DNA from: a virus
Virus record (IMG/VR): IMGVR_UViG_3300021963_000001
Span: 62,001-126,000 of that record
Length of the DNA: 64,000 nucleotides
Reading direction: 5' to 3' (one strand)
Position numbers and translations under genes: made by a program
In this document: positions 16,797-25,578 of the stretch, piece by piece
Layout: each line of letters starts with the position of its first letter
Position numbering within the stretch: the first letter of the stretch is position 1
The notes under the pieces: model-generated
Database searches by the model: none
What the model saw: the letters and a program-made list of their open reading frames with translations, nothing else
Told to the model about the DNA's origin: nothing

Positions 16797-17119
16797 CGGT
16801 TGTCTCCGCTCCCTTGCAGAGTGCCACGCTCCTTGCGGCTGGTCAGCTTGGCCATGTTGCGCCTAGCCACATCGTCCAATGTAATGCCAAGGTCGGTAGC
16901 AAGATTAGCGATATACCAAAGAACATCTCCGAGTTCATCGATCAATTGCTCCTTCTTGTCGTCAGTCAACCTTCCACCGTCGTCGCGCAAGGTTTTCTTT
17001 ACCTTGTTGCATATTTCGCCCGCTTCGCCAGCCAGTCCGAGGGCCGGGTAGATCACCTTGGCCTCAAGCGGGTAAATGGCTGTTGTGCGGGCTTCCAGTT
17101 GATAATTGGATAGGCTCAT
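16793..17119 (-). CDS. mazG: MazG-like nucleotide pyrophosphohydrolase
   Basis: The 108-residue product has the MazG-fold core: LGLAGEAGEICNKVKK (ExxE12 helix start) and QLIDELGDVLWYIANLA (ExxD helix). These acidic residues bind magnesium for hydrolysis of nucleoside triphosphates. Phage MazG proteins may clean nucleotide pools or act on ppGpp; that is family knowledge only. The gene overlaps both neighbours by 4 bp. Confidence 0.85.
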   Translation of the reverse strand: MSLSNYQLEARTTAIYPLEAKVIYPALGLAGEAGEICNKVKKTLRDDGGRLTDDKKEQLIDELGDVLWYIANLATDLGITLDDVARRNMAKLTSRKERGTLQGSGDNR

Positions 17120-17604
17120 GGCTGTTCGACAAGCTCCTTTTGATCCGCGGCGTAAGTCGGGCCGTGACCCAAATCCGTGAGTCGCTCCTGCCGCAAGAGG
17201 TCCTCACTTTTCATAAAGCCCTTGAACTCGTAAGGGCCTGGAAACTCGCCCACAATGAGCGAGTAGACATCTAACCCGGCACACTTTTCTACCTTGCCAG
17301 GCACAGCCAATAATCGGCCGTTTTTGTATTTGGTTGCCTTCACATCCACCGTTGTCCCGCAATGAAGAGTTGCGTCAAATGCGGGCCGTTCCTCAAGTTG
17401 CATGTCCGGGAAGACATTGACCATTTTGCAGAAGGCAATTTCCGCTGCGATGCCTTCCAAGTCCGTCACCGAACAATCTTGAGGGCCAATCTTGCCATCC
17501 TTGGTGTTCGTTGACCTGTTCTTATCATACCTAGCTTTCGCTAGGAATCTTGCCAGTCTCTGCTCGGCTTCGTTCAATTCGGTTTTTGTTCCGATCTTTA
17601 ACAC
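17116..17604 (-). CDS. PD-(D/E)XK nuclease-like protein
   Basis: The 162-residue product contains GIAAEIAFCKMV (acidic helix), PAFDATLHCG and VDVKATKYKNG, the D-x~10-D-V-K pattern of PD-(D/E)XK nucleases. The length suits a single-domain enzyme. It may be a Holliday-junction-type or restriction-like nuclease within the recombination cluster; substrate unknown. It overlaps mazG by 4 bp. Confidence 0.6.
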   Translation of the reverse strand: MLKIGTKTELNEAEQRLARFLAKARYDKNRSTNTKDGKIGPQDCSVTDLEGIAAEIAFCKMVNVFPDMQLEERPAFDATLHCGTTVDVKATKYKNGRLLAVPGKVEKCAGLDVYSLIVGEFPGPYEFKGFMKSEDLLRQERLTDLGHGPTYAADQKELVEQP

Positions 17605-17621
17605 GCCGCTACCTCGGAAGA

Positions 17622-18662
17622 TTATATGGGCTGACTATTGGGTTCGTCAACCTTTTCGGTTCTGCCTCCACCAGAACCATAACCAGCCCAGGGTTCCCCC
17701 TTGGCGTACTTCGCAACAACTTTGTCTAAGCCAAGCTGGAGAATCTCGTTTCGATAATGATTGCAGGTGGACAGACCCGTCTCCGGGTGTTCATCTTTGT
17801 AGAAGGAGCAGAGGCGGCTGCACTTCCAGTTGTTAGGGTCGCGGTCGAGTATGCGGGAGGGGAACTGATCGTCTTTGATCTTCTCAAATTCCTTGCGGAT
17901 CATGTCTAGGGTTTCGGGCAAATCCGAACGCTGCATACACAAACTAAAAGGACCACCGTCCTGGACAAAGAAAATCGTCATCAGGATTTCGTCTTTGGGA
18001 TAAAGATGGCACAAAGCATAGTGATAAAGCCGCAGCTGGAAGTCGGAATACATGTCGTCGTATTCTTTGACTTTGTCCTTGGCCCAATCCCGCCGTTTAC
18101 CCGTCTTCCAGTCGATGTATTCAATCAGACCGGGCCGGATGCGAGTCACAAGGTCCATAGTGCCGCGCAGGATAAGATTGCCCTGGTAGGTACGACCATC
18201 GGGGAGAGTGTAATCGTACTGCGCCCACGGCTCCTTGATCTCAATCTCAAAATATTCCTCGGGCATGACAACCTGACGGTTGACTGGGCTGAACATGCCA
18301 TCATTGAAAAGCAGCACATCCCAGGTCCATTGTTCGCATTTCTTGCGGTCGCCCTTGGTCCAAGGGTGGACGCTGCGTTCCGGGTTGGTGTAATGATTCC
18401 AGCCCGCCTCGATAGCCAACTCCGGGGTGAAAGTGGCCGTGTCAAACTCCATCGCCACTTCAGGGTCGGAAAAAGTCTTTTCCTTGTTCTGGTGAGCCAG
18501 CTTCTTGCGGGCCAGCAATTCCAGCGCCTTATGGACAATATTGCCACTCTCGGCCTTTTTGCCCGAAGGTTCCTTGTGGCCAAGGTTGGATGTGAGAAAA
18601 AACTTGTGGGGGCACCACCCGTAAGAACCCACAGAGCTAGACCGTAAAAAAGTGACGATCAA
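17622..18662 (-). CDS. RecB/Cas4-type PD-(D/E)XK nuclease with Fe-S cysteines
   Basis: The 346-residue protein is a RecB-family exonuclease: GNIVHKALELLA (motif I His), IEYIDWKTGK (D-x-K core), and LRLYHYALCH (motif with Tyr). A cysteine near residue 17 (YGWCPHKF) and three near residues 295-320 (KCSRLC and STC) match the four-cysteine iron-sulfur site of AddB/Cas4-type nucleases. It probably resects DNA ends during recombination with UvsX. It overlaps the dNMP kinase by 4 bp. Confidence 0.8.
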   Translation of the reverse strand: MIVTFLRSSSVGSYGWCPHKFFLTSNLGHKEPSGKKAESGNIVHKALELLARKKLAHQNKEKTFSDPEVAMEFDTATFTPELAIEAGWNHYTNPERSVHPWTKGDRKKCEQWTWDVLLFNDGMFSPVNRQVVMPEEYFEIEIKEPWAQYDYTLPDGRTYQGNLILRGTMDLVTRIRPGLIEYIDWKTGKRRDWAKDKVKEYDDMYSDFQLRLYHYALCHLYPKDEILMTIFFVQDGGPFSLCMQRSDLPETLDMIRKEFEKIKDDQFPSRILDRDPNNWKCSRLCSFYKDEHPETGLSTCNHYRNEILQLGLDKVVAKYAKGEPWAGYGSGGGRTEKVDEPNSQPI

Positions 18663-19276
18663 CGACTCGCCCTCCGCAGATATTTAATCGTGGCATCAAG
18701 CTGCTCGTGGCGCGTCATGCCGGTATTGTCAACCAAAGCTTTGAATGGATAAGTCTCAAGAGAGGTTTCGCTGGAGTGAGAATCTCCGCTTATACCTCTG
18801 GTTAAACCGACCACCCACCCGCCTTCTTCCTCAATCGCCTCGCACTCGTTGGGAAAACGCAAATCGGCGACAACAGAGAGAACCTGGCCATCCTGGGCCT
18901 CCTCGTATTCCGCAATGGCATTCAAGGTGGCGTTGATGTGAACTTTCGCAATCATTTTGCGCAAAATATCCGTGCCAAAATATTGCAAGACTTCACGCAC
19001 TCTCATGTTGCCGAAAGGTCGCGGCTCTTCCATGAGAGAATAGGTCGGCATGTTTTCCCAAAAAAAATGACTATACCGCTCTTTGTCTTCTTGGGTTCCG
19101 TAAACCAATTCGGCTGGAAGACCCAGTAGTTTTACGGATACTTCTTTCAAGGTGTCGGCAAAATGAAAAACTCTACCACCCACAAAGTAGGGATTGATCC
19201 AATGGCGATGCTCAACCAAATCTTTGGCTAAAGTATCTTTACCCGCTCCTTTTTTGCCAGCAATTCCGACCAACAT
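18659..19276 (-). CDS. Deoxynucleoside monophosphate kinase
   Basis: The 205-residue protein starts with a P-loop (GIAGKKGAGKDTLAKDL) and has VREVLQYFGTDILR, then VVADLRFPNECEAI, typical of phage dNMP kinases and adenylate-kinase-like enzymes. It makes dNDPs for DNA synthesis alongside ribonucleotide reductase and ThyX. Its stop shares one base with the primase gene. Confidence 0.8.
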   Translation of the reverse strand: MLVGIAGKKGAGKDTLAKDLVEHRHWINPYFVGGRVFHFADTLKEVSVKLLGLPAELVYGTQEDKERYSHFFWENMPTYSLMEEPRPFGNMRVREVLQYFGTDILRKMIAKVHINATLNAIAEYEEAQDGQVLSVVADLRFPNECEAIEEEGGWVVGLTRGISGDSHSSETSLETYPFKALVDNTGMTRHEQLDATIKYLRRASR

Positions 19277-20331
19277 TATTTCAATCTCCCTAAGACCTGC
19301 TTCACTTCGTCGGCGGTGAGGTCGCCCGGATCACGACCTTGGCCTGGACTAACGGTCTGAACTCGAAATGATCGCGCAAGTTGTCCGACTATCTTCTGAG
19401 ATGCTAGTTGTCCAGCCTCATCATCGTCAAGTAAAACAACTACGCGATTTGCCCCAGAAGATTCTAACAGAACTTGCTGTGCATCACTCAATGAAACACC
19501 CAATATTGCAACTGCGTTGTGATAACCAGCTTCCCACAATCTCCAAACATCGCAGGGTCCCTCAACGAGAATGATCGTGCCATTCCTGCGGGCGTCTCGG
19601 AAAGCAGTGAATTGGTTGTACAAAACACGCGATCTCGAAAAACCTGCCGTGTGCATCCATTTGGGCTGAGAGTTGTTGAGAGTGCGTCCAGAAAAACCCA
19701 ATGCCATTCGACCAGCATGATCATAAATCGGTACTACGGCACGGTTTGCGAATGGCCCTTTAAAAGTGTCTCCAACATCAAAATGCTCAAGCACTTCTCT
19801 GCTGAATTTCCGATCAAGGAAAAAATTGCTGGGCAGCACATCCATGCGTGAACGTACCTGTTCTCGCGACCACTTACCTACGGGGCCGCTTTCCACGCAA
19901 AGAACACGAGCCTGGCTTACGAATTCCCTTTGGGATTTGTCGATAGATGGAAGTGGGTCGCCCCCCTTCAAACCGAGCAGGGTTTTAATGAATTTTTCAG
20001 TTTCTGAAACGCTAGCAATTTGGTTGCCCTCTGTTGACCAGCCATAACGCTGACGAGAAAGGGCACCACGGACAAACCCAAATGTGTCATCACGAAAAAC
20101 CTTTTCGCAACCCCTAGTAAAACATTGCCAGTAGCCCATGGAAGCGTTGTAGTAAATCCGACAACCTGCCGGATTGTCACCACCATGAACTGGGCAGGGG
20201 GCGAAAAACGAGTTTTCTGCGGGTCTATAGTCGAGGCCCAGATTGTCGAGGACTGTCTCCAAACGCTGAGTCGCAAGACTAGCCAATCTGCGAAGACGCT
20301 CAAAATTCTGCGGTGTCCTTGGTGGAACCAT
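19276..20331 (-). CDS. dnaG: DnaG-type DNA primase
   Basis: The product (about 351 residues from the preferred start) has a zinc-binding N-domain (APCPVHGGD, CRIYYN, then CFTRGCEK), a linker and a TOPRIM domain with IILVEGPCDVW and VVVLLDDDEAG (acidic metal site), ending GRDPGDLT. Shorter than cellular DnaG but typical of phage primases. I chose an ATG at 20331 (MVPPRTP); ATGs at 20400 and 20406 are possible but overlap the helicase more deeply. It makes RNA primers with the DnaB-type helicase encoded just upstream. Confidence 0.85.
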   Translation of the reverse strand: MVPPRTPQNFERLRRLASLATQRLETVLDNLGLDYRPAENSFFAPCPVHGGDNPAGCRIYYNASMGYWQCFTRGCEKVFRDDTFGFVRGALSRQRYGWSTEGNQIASVSETEKFIKTLLGLKGGDPLPSIDKSQREFVSQARVLCVESGPVGKWSREQVRSRMDVLPSNFFLDRKFSREVLEHFDVGDTFKGPFANRAVVPIYDHAGRMALGFSGRTLNNSQPKWMHTAGFSRSRVLYNQFTAFRDARRNGTIILVEGPCDVWRLWEAGYHNAVAILGVSLSDAQQVLLESSGANRVVVLLDDDEAGQLASQKIVGQLARSFRVQTVSPGQGRDPGDLTADEVKQVLGRLK

Positions 20332-21748
20332 CGAAACCTGACTTTGGTCCCCGCCCACGGAGGATGGCGTTGCGTGTCGGCCCCTCTTTGAGTCTGCCAT
20401 ATTCATACTGCCCCTGGATGTTGATGTAATCGCCCGAATCCAAACCCTTGCCGTGACGCGTCACAACTGGAATCAGTTTCAGGTTGTAGCGCACACCGTC
20501 CGGCCCCACCCCTTCTTCGGCCATCTCCTCCTGACTTTTCCACTTGTAAATGGAAAAATTTGAACAAAGCCAGATGATTCGATCTGACCCCGAAGCCGTC
20601 GATGTATCTTCGGCATTGATGCCGTCCCGATTAAGTTGGACGAACGCCAACACAGGAACCTGATAACGAACTGCAAAGTTGTGCAGGTTTGTCATCAGAA
20701 AACCAAGCACCTGGAATTCCGACAGGTTTTTGGTGATCGACCTGTCATCCATAAGCTTGATGTAGTCGAACACGATCATGCAGGGCTTTGTCTGACCAGA
20801 CTCATCAAAGCCCACATGGCGATACAACCAACGACGCATGGTGCCAAGAGTTTCCTCAAACGGCTGGCCCGCAATCGAAGCGTAATGGTACGGAACAGTC
20901 TTGAGTTTTTCCTTGGCGTTATAGACTGCCTTCGACTTCACCTCGTCGGCGCCAAATTTGCCGGTTTTGATCTCATCCACCGTGACATTGGACATGTTGG
21001 CCAACATCCGATGCCAATGTTCTTTGGCCGACATTTCCGTGTCGAGGTTGAGGACAGGAATACCCAGTTTGGCGATATGCAAAGCGATATTGTCAGCCAG
21101 CTGAGTCTTGCCGGTCTTGGGGCGGGCACCGATCACATTGACCGTGCCCTTCTGGAAACCACCACCAATGGCTGCGTCATATTGAGGCAGTCCCGAAGGA
21201 ATTCCCATAACCTCGGACGGATTCGCAGCCAGATAGTCAATGTATTCATCCAAATCTTTGGAGATGTGGCTGAGGTTCTCAGACTGGTTGCCCAAATTGC
21301 CGACGAAGTTAAAAACAGCCTCTTCACCAATCCCCAGGATTTCTCCAAGGGTTTCGTCCCCAGAAATGCTAGACAGCTTTTCTGCCGACTCTCGCATGAC
21401 CTCGCTAAATTCATTGGCCTTATGTAGCTTGACCAAACGCGCAGCCAGCTTACGAAGGTTGGACGGTTCTACGGGAGTGACCGTCAAGGCCCGCAAATAC
21501 TTTTGTTCTTCGGGGTTCTTGAAGATGTCAGCAAACCCCAGAGTCCCAGCCGCCGACAGAATGGAGGGGACATCGGCCTTGGAGCCGGGATCAGATAAGA
21601 CTTTCTCCAGGCATCGATAATAAACAGCATTGGAGCCACAGGTAAAACAGTCTGCGGACAAGACATCGGAGATGTCCACCCATGCCTCATGACCACCTTT
21701 GAGGAGGGCTGCCAGAACCGCTCTCTCCGCTGCCGGGTCCTGATTCAT
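20300..21748 (-). CDS. dnaB: DnaB-type replicative helicase
   Basis: The 482-residue protein begins DPAAERAVLAALL (the helical N-domain of DnaB) and carries the RecA-like C-domain with Walker A GARPKTGKTQ near residues 207-215, LNLDTEMSAKEHWHRM, IVFDYIKLM (Walker B) and AFVQLNR. The start at 21748 has a GGAGGGGG site; an upstream ATG at 21778 is inside the zinc-ribbon gene. No intein was seen at its P-loop, unlike UvsX. It unwinds the phage fork and should contact the primase gene product. Confidence 0.9.
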   Translation of the reverse strand: MNQDPAAERAVLAALLKGGHEAWVDISDVLSADCFTCGSNAVYYRCLEKVLSDPGSKADVPSILSAAGTLGFADIFKNPEEQKYLRALTVTPVEPSNLRKLAARLVKLHKANEFSEVMRESAEKLSSISGDETLGEILGIGEEAVFNFVGNLGNQSENLSHISKDLDEYIDYLAANPSEVMGIPSGLPQYDAAIGGGFQKGTVNVIGARPKTGKTQLADNIALHIAKLGIPVLNLDTEMSAKEHWHRMLANMSNVTVDEIKTGKFGADEVKSKAVYNAKEKLKTVPYHYASIAGQPFEETLGTMRRWLYRHVGFDESGQTKPCMIVFDYIKLMDDRSITKNLSEFQVLGFLMTNLHNFAVRYQVPVLAFVQLNRDGINAEDTSTASGSDRIIWLCSNFSIYKWKSQEEMAEEGVGPDGVRYNLKLIPVVTRHGKGLDSGDYINIQGQYEYGRLKEGPTRNAILRGRGPKSGFDGSTKDTAEF

Positions 21749-22155
21749 CGCCCCCTCCCCCTCATGCACCCTGGGCACATCAGTCCCGAATCAATGTCCC
21801 GACGCATGGCTACTTCGATAGCCGGGACAGAATGCTTCCCACCGCACTTGGGGCAGACAACATCAACAGGCTTGCGGTTTTGGGATGGGGGTCGTCGAGT
21901 CGAGGGTTTGACTTTCTTTAGGATTTTCTTATCGCTGGCGACATGGCCTTTTTCCAAGGTCAAATCATCTTTGAATTTGTTGACAAAACCAGAAGCTGGT
22001 TCGGTAGCAACTGGGGTTTTTCTTTTAGCCTTGGTTTTTGTTTCCGGCTGAGCCTGGCCACTACCAGCTAACAACTGGGCAGTTTGGGCAACCTTGGCCC
22101 AATCTTCCGAGGCCATCGCCATTGCCATCTGTTTGAGCAAATCTTTCTCTGTCAT
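21745..22155 (-). CDS. Zinc-ribbon protein upstream of helicase
   Basis: The 136-residue product has a helical start (LLKQMAMAMASEDWAKVAQTA), a Lys-rich linker and a C-terminal zinc ribbon (VVCPKCGGKH...LMCPGCMRGR). ATGA overlaps join it to the helicase and to the preceding gene. Position suggests a helicase-loading or replisome-binding role, but nothing in the sequence proves that. Confidence 0.6.
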   Translation of the reverse strand: MTEKDLLKQMAMAMASEDWAKVAQTAQLLAGSGQAQPETKTKAKRKTPVATEPASGFVNKFKDDLTLEKGHVASDKKILKKVKPSTRRPPSQNRKPVDVVCPKCGGKHSVPAIEVAMRRDIDSGLMCPGCMRGRGR

Positions 22156-22604
22156 AGCGATCTCCTCTTCGTTGCGGCCAAGGAAGCAAACATATCTGCG
22201 ACCTTTTCTAAACGCAAGGCAAGATAATCAATTCTTTCCAATCTACAAACCAATGTAACTTCCTGGCGTTTTAAATTGCTGGCAAAATCATCTTCCTGAA
22301 TGGCCAGCGCCATGCGCTCGTCGGGGGAGTTGTATCTGTAATTGGCGGTCTTGCTGGCCACGCACTTGAGTATGGCTTCGTTGCAGTATTTGATTTTGGC
22401 CTTGAGCTTATTGCAGGCCTTGGCCACATGGAACGCCAAGCTCGTCAACAGAACAGCAGCCTCGTTGCACTCTTCAGCCGACATGTGATTAAGTTCATGA
22501 TGAGACAGATTCAGGTAGCGCATTGCTCCCTGATCGTCTTGTGGAAATACCGTTTTTTCGTATTCATCCAGGGCCTCATCGACCTTTTTTGATGATTCGC
22601 TCAT
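22152..22604 (-). CDS. Hypothetical helical protein
   Basis: The 150-residue product (starts MSESSKKVDEALDEYE) is mostly helical, with Leu/Ala heptads (EEC-NEAAVLLTSLAFHVAKAC) and a C-terminal basic end. The ATG at 22604 overlaps the nuclease stop as ATGA. No family recognised. It belongs to the helicase/UvsX operon. Confidence 0.6.
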   Translation of the reverse strand: MSESSKKVDEALDEYEKTVFPQDDQGAMRYLNLSHHELNHMSAEECNEAAVLLTSLAFHVAKACNKLKAKIKYCNEAILKCVASKTANYRYNSPDERMALAIQEDDFASNLKRQEVTLVCRLERIDYLALRLEKVADMFASLAATKRRSL

Positions 22605-23005
22605 TGCCGTAATTTCTCCTCCCACTCTTCTTCCGTCCCGTTATAAGCCAGTTCAATAACCTCAAGGCCATTTAGCTCACACCATTCAAGCTTCTTTTTG
22701 TCCCTTTGCTTGGACTGAAGAAATCCCATTGGCGTGCCGTGAAAATGGGCCACAAAACGATAATGTTGTTCGCCGTGAGCTTCTACTACCAGCTTCCGCA
22801 ATGGCAGAAAAAAATCCACGCGCAAACCATCGGAACCAGGGAGACCGACCTCTTCCATGATGCGATCCACCGGATAGACTTTTCGCAAAACATTTCGGAC
22901 TTTGGCATGCAGGCCAGAGCGGAGAGGGGCATCCTCCCCGCCTGTGTGCGAACGCCCGGAGAAGGACCATGTGTAGGTTCTTCCGTCTAGCCCTCTGACT
23001 TTCAT
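22601..23005 (-). CDS. Vsr/DUF559-like PD-(D/E)XK endonuclease
   Basis: The 134-residue product has LRVDFFLPLRKLVVEAHGEQHY, shown here in pieces: VDFFLP then VVEAHGEQHY, the D...E-x-H-G-QHY signature of small phage nucleases found next to UvsX. QRDKKKLEWCELNGLEVIEL follows, as in Vsr/DUF559 folds. The start at 23005 shares an ATGA with the uvsX stop. It probably nicks or resolves DNA during recombination. Confidence 0.65.
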   Translation of the reverse strand: MKVRGLDGRTYTWSFSGRSHTGGEDAPLRSGLHAKVRNVLRKVYPVDRIMEEVGLPGSDGLRVDFFLPLRKLVVEAHGEQHYRFVAHFHGTPMGFLQSKQRDKKKLEWCELNGLEVIELAYNGTEEEWEEKLRQ

Positions 23006-25101
23006 GCGGGCTTGAGCATTCCGTTGATATCGGCCACGAGTGCGGCGATCCAAGTGGGGTTGTCCTGAAGCAGTTTGTACAGCTTCTCGGCCCCCTGGCA
23101 TTTGACCCGCTTGATCGACTCATCGTTCCACTTATCAACCCCCATAAGGTCGAGGTGGCTCTGCATGAATTCGCAAGTCATCCATGCTCCGGCCTTGTTG
23201 ATCAGACCCAGCTGAGTGCCTAAGTTGATCGCCTCATAAACATGGTCAACGCCAGTTCCGTAGCGGATGTAGCTGTCCACTTCCATGCCTGGCGGGCCGA
23301 GAGCGCAGGATTCAATCAGCCAGTGAACCTGTTGGCCGATCTGCTTCTCGTTGCCGGAAGCTCCCACCTTCCACGGACGGTCAAATTTCACCCGAAGTTG
23401 CACATCGGCCTGATATTTCAGGGTCATCGACCCCTTCTCCTGCCAACCGCCATAGCCGGACTGGGACTGAGTCAGGTGCATGATCGCCCACACCAGCGTG
23501 TTCTGCATGGGGACAATATTTGCTGCTTGACGGCAGAATCCGGCGAACTTTTTGTTGCCAGCCCCGCGATTCTCGTACCCGATTCCCTCGTCCAATTCCT
23601 TTTCATCGCACAGAGCAGAAACCGAGTCGATGATGATGAGACAGCCTGGGTGAGTTTTAATGCACTTGAGCGCCAACGTGAGGAAGTCGCCAGCCGTTAG
23701 AATCCGCTCGGGAGTGCTTTGGAAGACCGTGACCTTGTCCAGGTTCAGGCCTGCCGTACCCTTGAGGTTCATCGGCTTGAGGCGCCCCTCAATATTCAGG
23801 TAATAAACATGCCGGCCACCATACTCAGGCTTCTGGCATTGAGCAGCAAAAGATAGGGCGGTGGAAGTGTTGTGGGTGACGATGAAGTTGTCTGTCAAAT
23901 ATAGGCCGTCTTCACGGTAAACCTTGATGCAAACAGACTCTTCGTCCCGCACATAATCAATGGCCACGATCTTGCGGGTAAGGGGTTTTTTCATCCGTAT
24001 TTTGGCCCGGCTCTTTTTGCGGGGCAAACGGAAAAGTATAGAGGCATCGTTGATGCGGATGTGGCAACGGAACGAGCGGAACAGCTTGCCTTTATAGATG
24101 CGTCGGACAGGACGCACCACACACAAGCCGCCGACCGACTGAACCAGCCATTTGACCTGATCAGCCAAGCGTGCCGAAACAGTAGAAAATTCTACCGAAC
24201 CACCTTCACTGATCGTTCCATCGGTATCCATCAAGCCTTGCAGAACAGCCAGGCGAACTTCCGAGGAATTGTACAGATAGCAGTCAGGAACATGCTTGGT
24301 GTGGGCATGTCTGCCAATCAACCCGAGGCGCTTAAGGGCAGACTTCAACTGCCTAGCCCCCGTCAAGCTGTACTCGTGATTGCGATTTCTTTTGAGGTTC
24401 ACTTCACAGTTGGCATGATCTGCCACGGCAACTGCCAATTCCCTATCTATGCCGGAAAAACTCAATTGGGTTTGGGTCATAGAACCATTGCCCAGCATCA
24501 ACCCAACCACATAAGGATGGACGGGGACGGGGCGACTATTGAAGGAAACCGGATTAGGCAAGCGCACAGACCATTTAGGTCGATGTCCCCACCTATTGTT
24601 TTTTTCCTTGTAGTAAATATCGTCTTTAAAGTCTTTGAGAGCAATTACTTGGGGGCCTTTGCGACAACGAGCGGATACTTCCCAAAGGTGATCCAGCCCA
24701 CATTCTGCGCTGTCTCCGTTATCAAAAGTGACTCGATAAACAGCTTTGACTCCTTGAGGAAAAACGCCGACAACAGAAGTGACAGACCCATCTGGATGAC
24801 AGATGGCATCGCCAACAGCCAGATCGCCAATTTTGCGCGGCCCAGTAGGAGTGTAAACGGTTGCGGACACGGGCTGTTCTTTGCCAGTTTTGGGCTGGCC
24901 GGAGCAGGTAATCCACGAACCTTCAGGAATGCCGCCATGTAAACCGACGTCCAGAGCAGGACTGAGCGGAATGACCATCTTCTCGTCGTCGATAAGATCG
25001 CGGGCCGATACCGCCACCCCTTCGCCGTATTCCTTTGTCAGTTCCTTCTGGAGTTGCGCTTCCTCGGTAGCTGCTGACTTCTTATCCTTACTCACGCTCA
25101 A
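23002..25101 (-). CDS. uvsX: UvsX/RecA-like recombinase containing an intein
   Basis: The 699-residue precursor contains a RecA/UvsX recombinase split into residues 1-74 and 412-699. The first part ends in SGQPKTGK and the second begins TSTALSF, which together restore Walker A GQPKTGKTS. CLIIIDSVSALC is Walker B, and MQNTLVWAIMHLTQS follows as in the L1/L2 region. The spliced length of 362 residues fits a phage recombinase. The recombinase would pair homologous strands with SSB and the neighbouring nucleases. Without splicing the P-loop is broken, so the activity depends on the intein. The gene overlaps its neighbours by 4 and 14 bp. Confidence 0.88.
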   Translation of the reverse strand: MSVSKDKKSAATEEAQLQKELTKEYGEGVAVSARDLIDDEKMVIPLSPALDVGLHGGIPEGSWITCSGQPKTGKEQPVSATVYTPTGPRKIGDLAVGDAICHPDGSVTSVVGVFPQGVKAVYRVTFDNGDSAECGLDHLWEVSARCRKGPQVIALKDFKDDIYYKEKNNRWGHRPKWSVRLPNPVSFNSRPVPVHPYVVGLMLGNGSMTQTQLSFSGIDRELAVAVADHANCEVNLKRNRNHEYSLTGARQLKSALKRLGLIGRHAHTKHVPDCYLYNSSEVRLAVLQGLMDTDGTISEGGSVEFSTVSARLADQVKWLVQSVGGLCVVRPVRRIYKGKLFRSFRCHIRINDASILFRLPRKKSRAKIRMKKPLTRKIVAIDYVRDEESVCIKVYREDGLYLTDNFIVTHNTSTALSFAAQCQKPEYGGRHVYYLNIEGRLKPMNLKGTAGLNLDKVTVFQSTPERILTAGDFLTLALKCIKTHPGCLIIIDSVSALCDEKELDEGIGYENRGAGNKKFAGFCRQAANIVPMQNTLVWAIMHLTQSQSGYGGWQEKGSMTLKYQADVQLRVKFDRPWKVGASGNEKQIGQQVHWLIESCALGPPGMEVDSYIRYGTGVDHVYEAINLGTQLGLINKAGAWMTCEFMQSHLDLMGVDKWNDESIKRVKCQGAEKLYKLLQDNPTWIAALVADINGMLKPA
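23869..24879 (-). other. Intein with class 3 signatures and LAGLIDADG endonuclease motifs
   Basis: Residues 75-411 of the recombinase precursor form a 337-residue insertion between the Lys and Thr of Walker A. The first residue is Glu, not the Cys or Ser of ordinary inteins. Block B has LDHLW, block F has ESVCIKV...GLYLTDNFIVTHN, and the C-terminus is THN followed by Thr. Trp at B:12, Cys at F:4 and Thr before the penultimate His are the class 3 (WCT) set. Two LAGLIDADG-like motifs are visible: VGLMLGNGS near residue 198 and LQGLMDTDG near residue 288. The first has Asn where Asp is usual, so cleavage may be impaired while splicing stays intact. Confidence 0.82.
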
Positions 25102-25543
25102 GGTCCTCCAACTTACTCTTCAACGAACGACGAGGAACGAAGGCGGGCCGGGGTGTGGTCGTCTCCGTTTTTGTTTCAGGTGGGGGCGGTGGGGGTGCCG
25201 CCGCTAAGCTGGCCATTTCAGCGTCATACTTTTCCTGTTCCCGGGCTATGACATCCTTAAGAAATGGGGCGCCAAACGAAAAAGCCTTTTGTCCGTCCTT
25301 GGACCGGATAGCCCTGGACAGAACAGTAGGTGAATGTTTTTCCAGCAGTTTGACAGCCAGGCGCAACTGCAACAAGAAAACCTTGTTCCAGCGAGGCAAA
25401 TCCCAAAACTTGGCAGGTAAAGAGGTTTTTTCCTTGGCTGCCTGCCGCTCACACATTACTTCGGCTAGTATCTGCTGGGGCGTGACGAAACCCCCGCCGT
25501 AACGGCTCGGATAACGACTGTGTTCCGTTTCCTGCTTTGCCAT
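25088..25543 (-). CDS. Hypothetical protein upstream of uvsX
   Basis: The 151-residue product is helical in the first two-thirds (TPQQILAEVMCERQAAKEK, FLLQLRLAVKLLEKHS) and ends in a Pro-rich, charged tail (AAPPPPPPETK). It overlaps uvsX by 14 bp. The tail could bind a partner. No family recognised. Confidence 0.6.
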   Translation of the reverse strand: MAKQETEHSRYPSRYGGGFVTPQQILAEVMCERQAAKEKTSLPAKFWDLPRWNKVFLLQLRLAVKLLEKHSPTVLSRAIRSKDGQKAFSFGAPFLKDVIAREQEKYDAEMASLAAAPPPPPPETKTETTTPRPAFVPRRSLKSKLEDLERE

Positions 25544-25578
25544 ACCTCTGAAACCCCTCAGAGAATATATGGCTTTAC

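Noticed and set aside
20300-21748. Second intein in the DnaB-type helicase P-loop
   Set aside because: The Walker A loop GARPKTGKTQ is uninterrupted.
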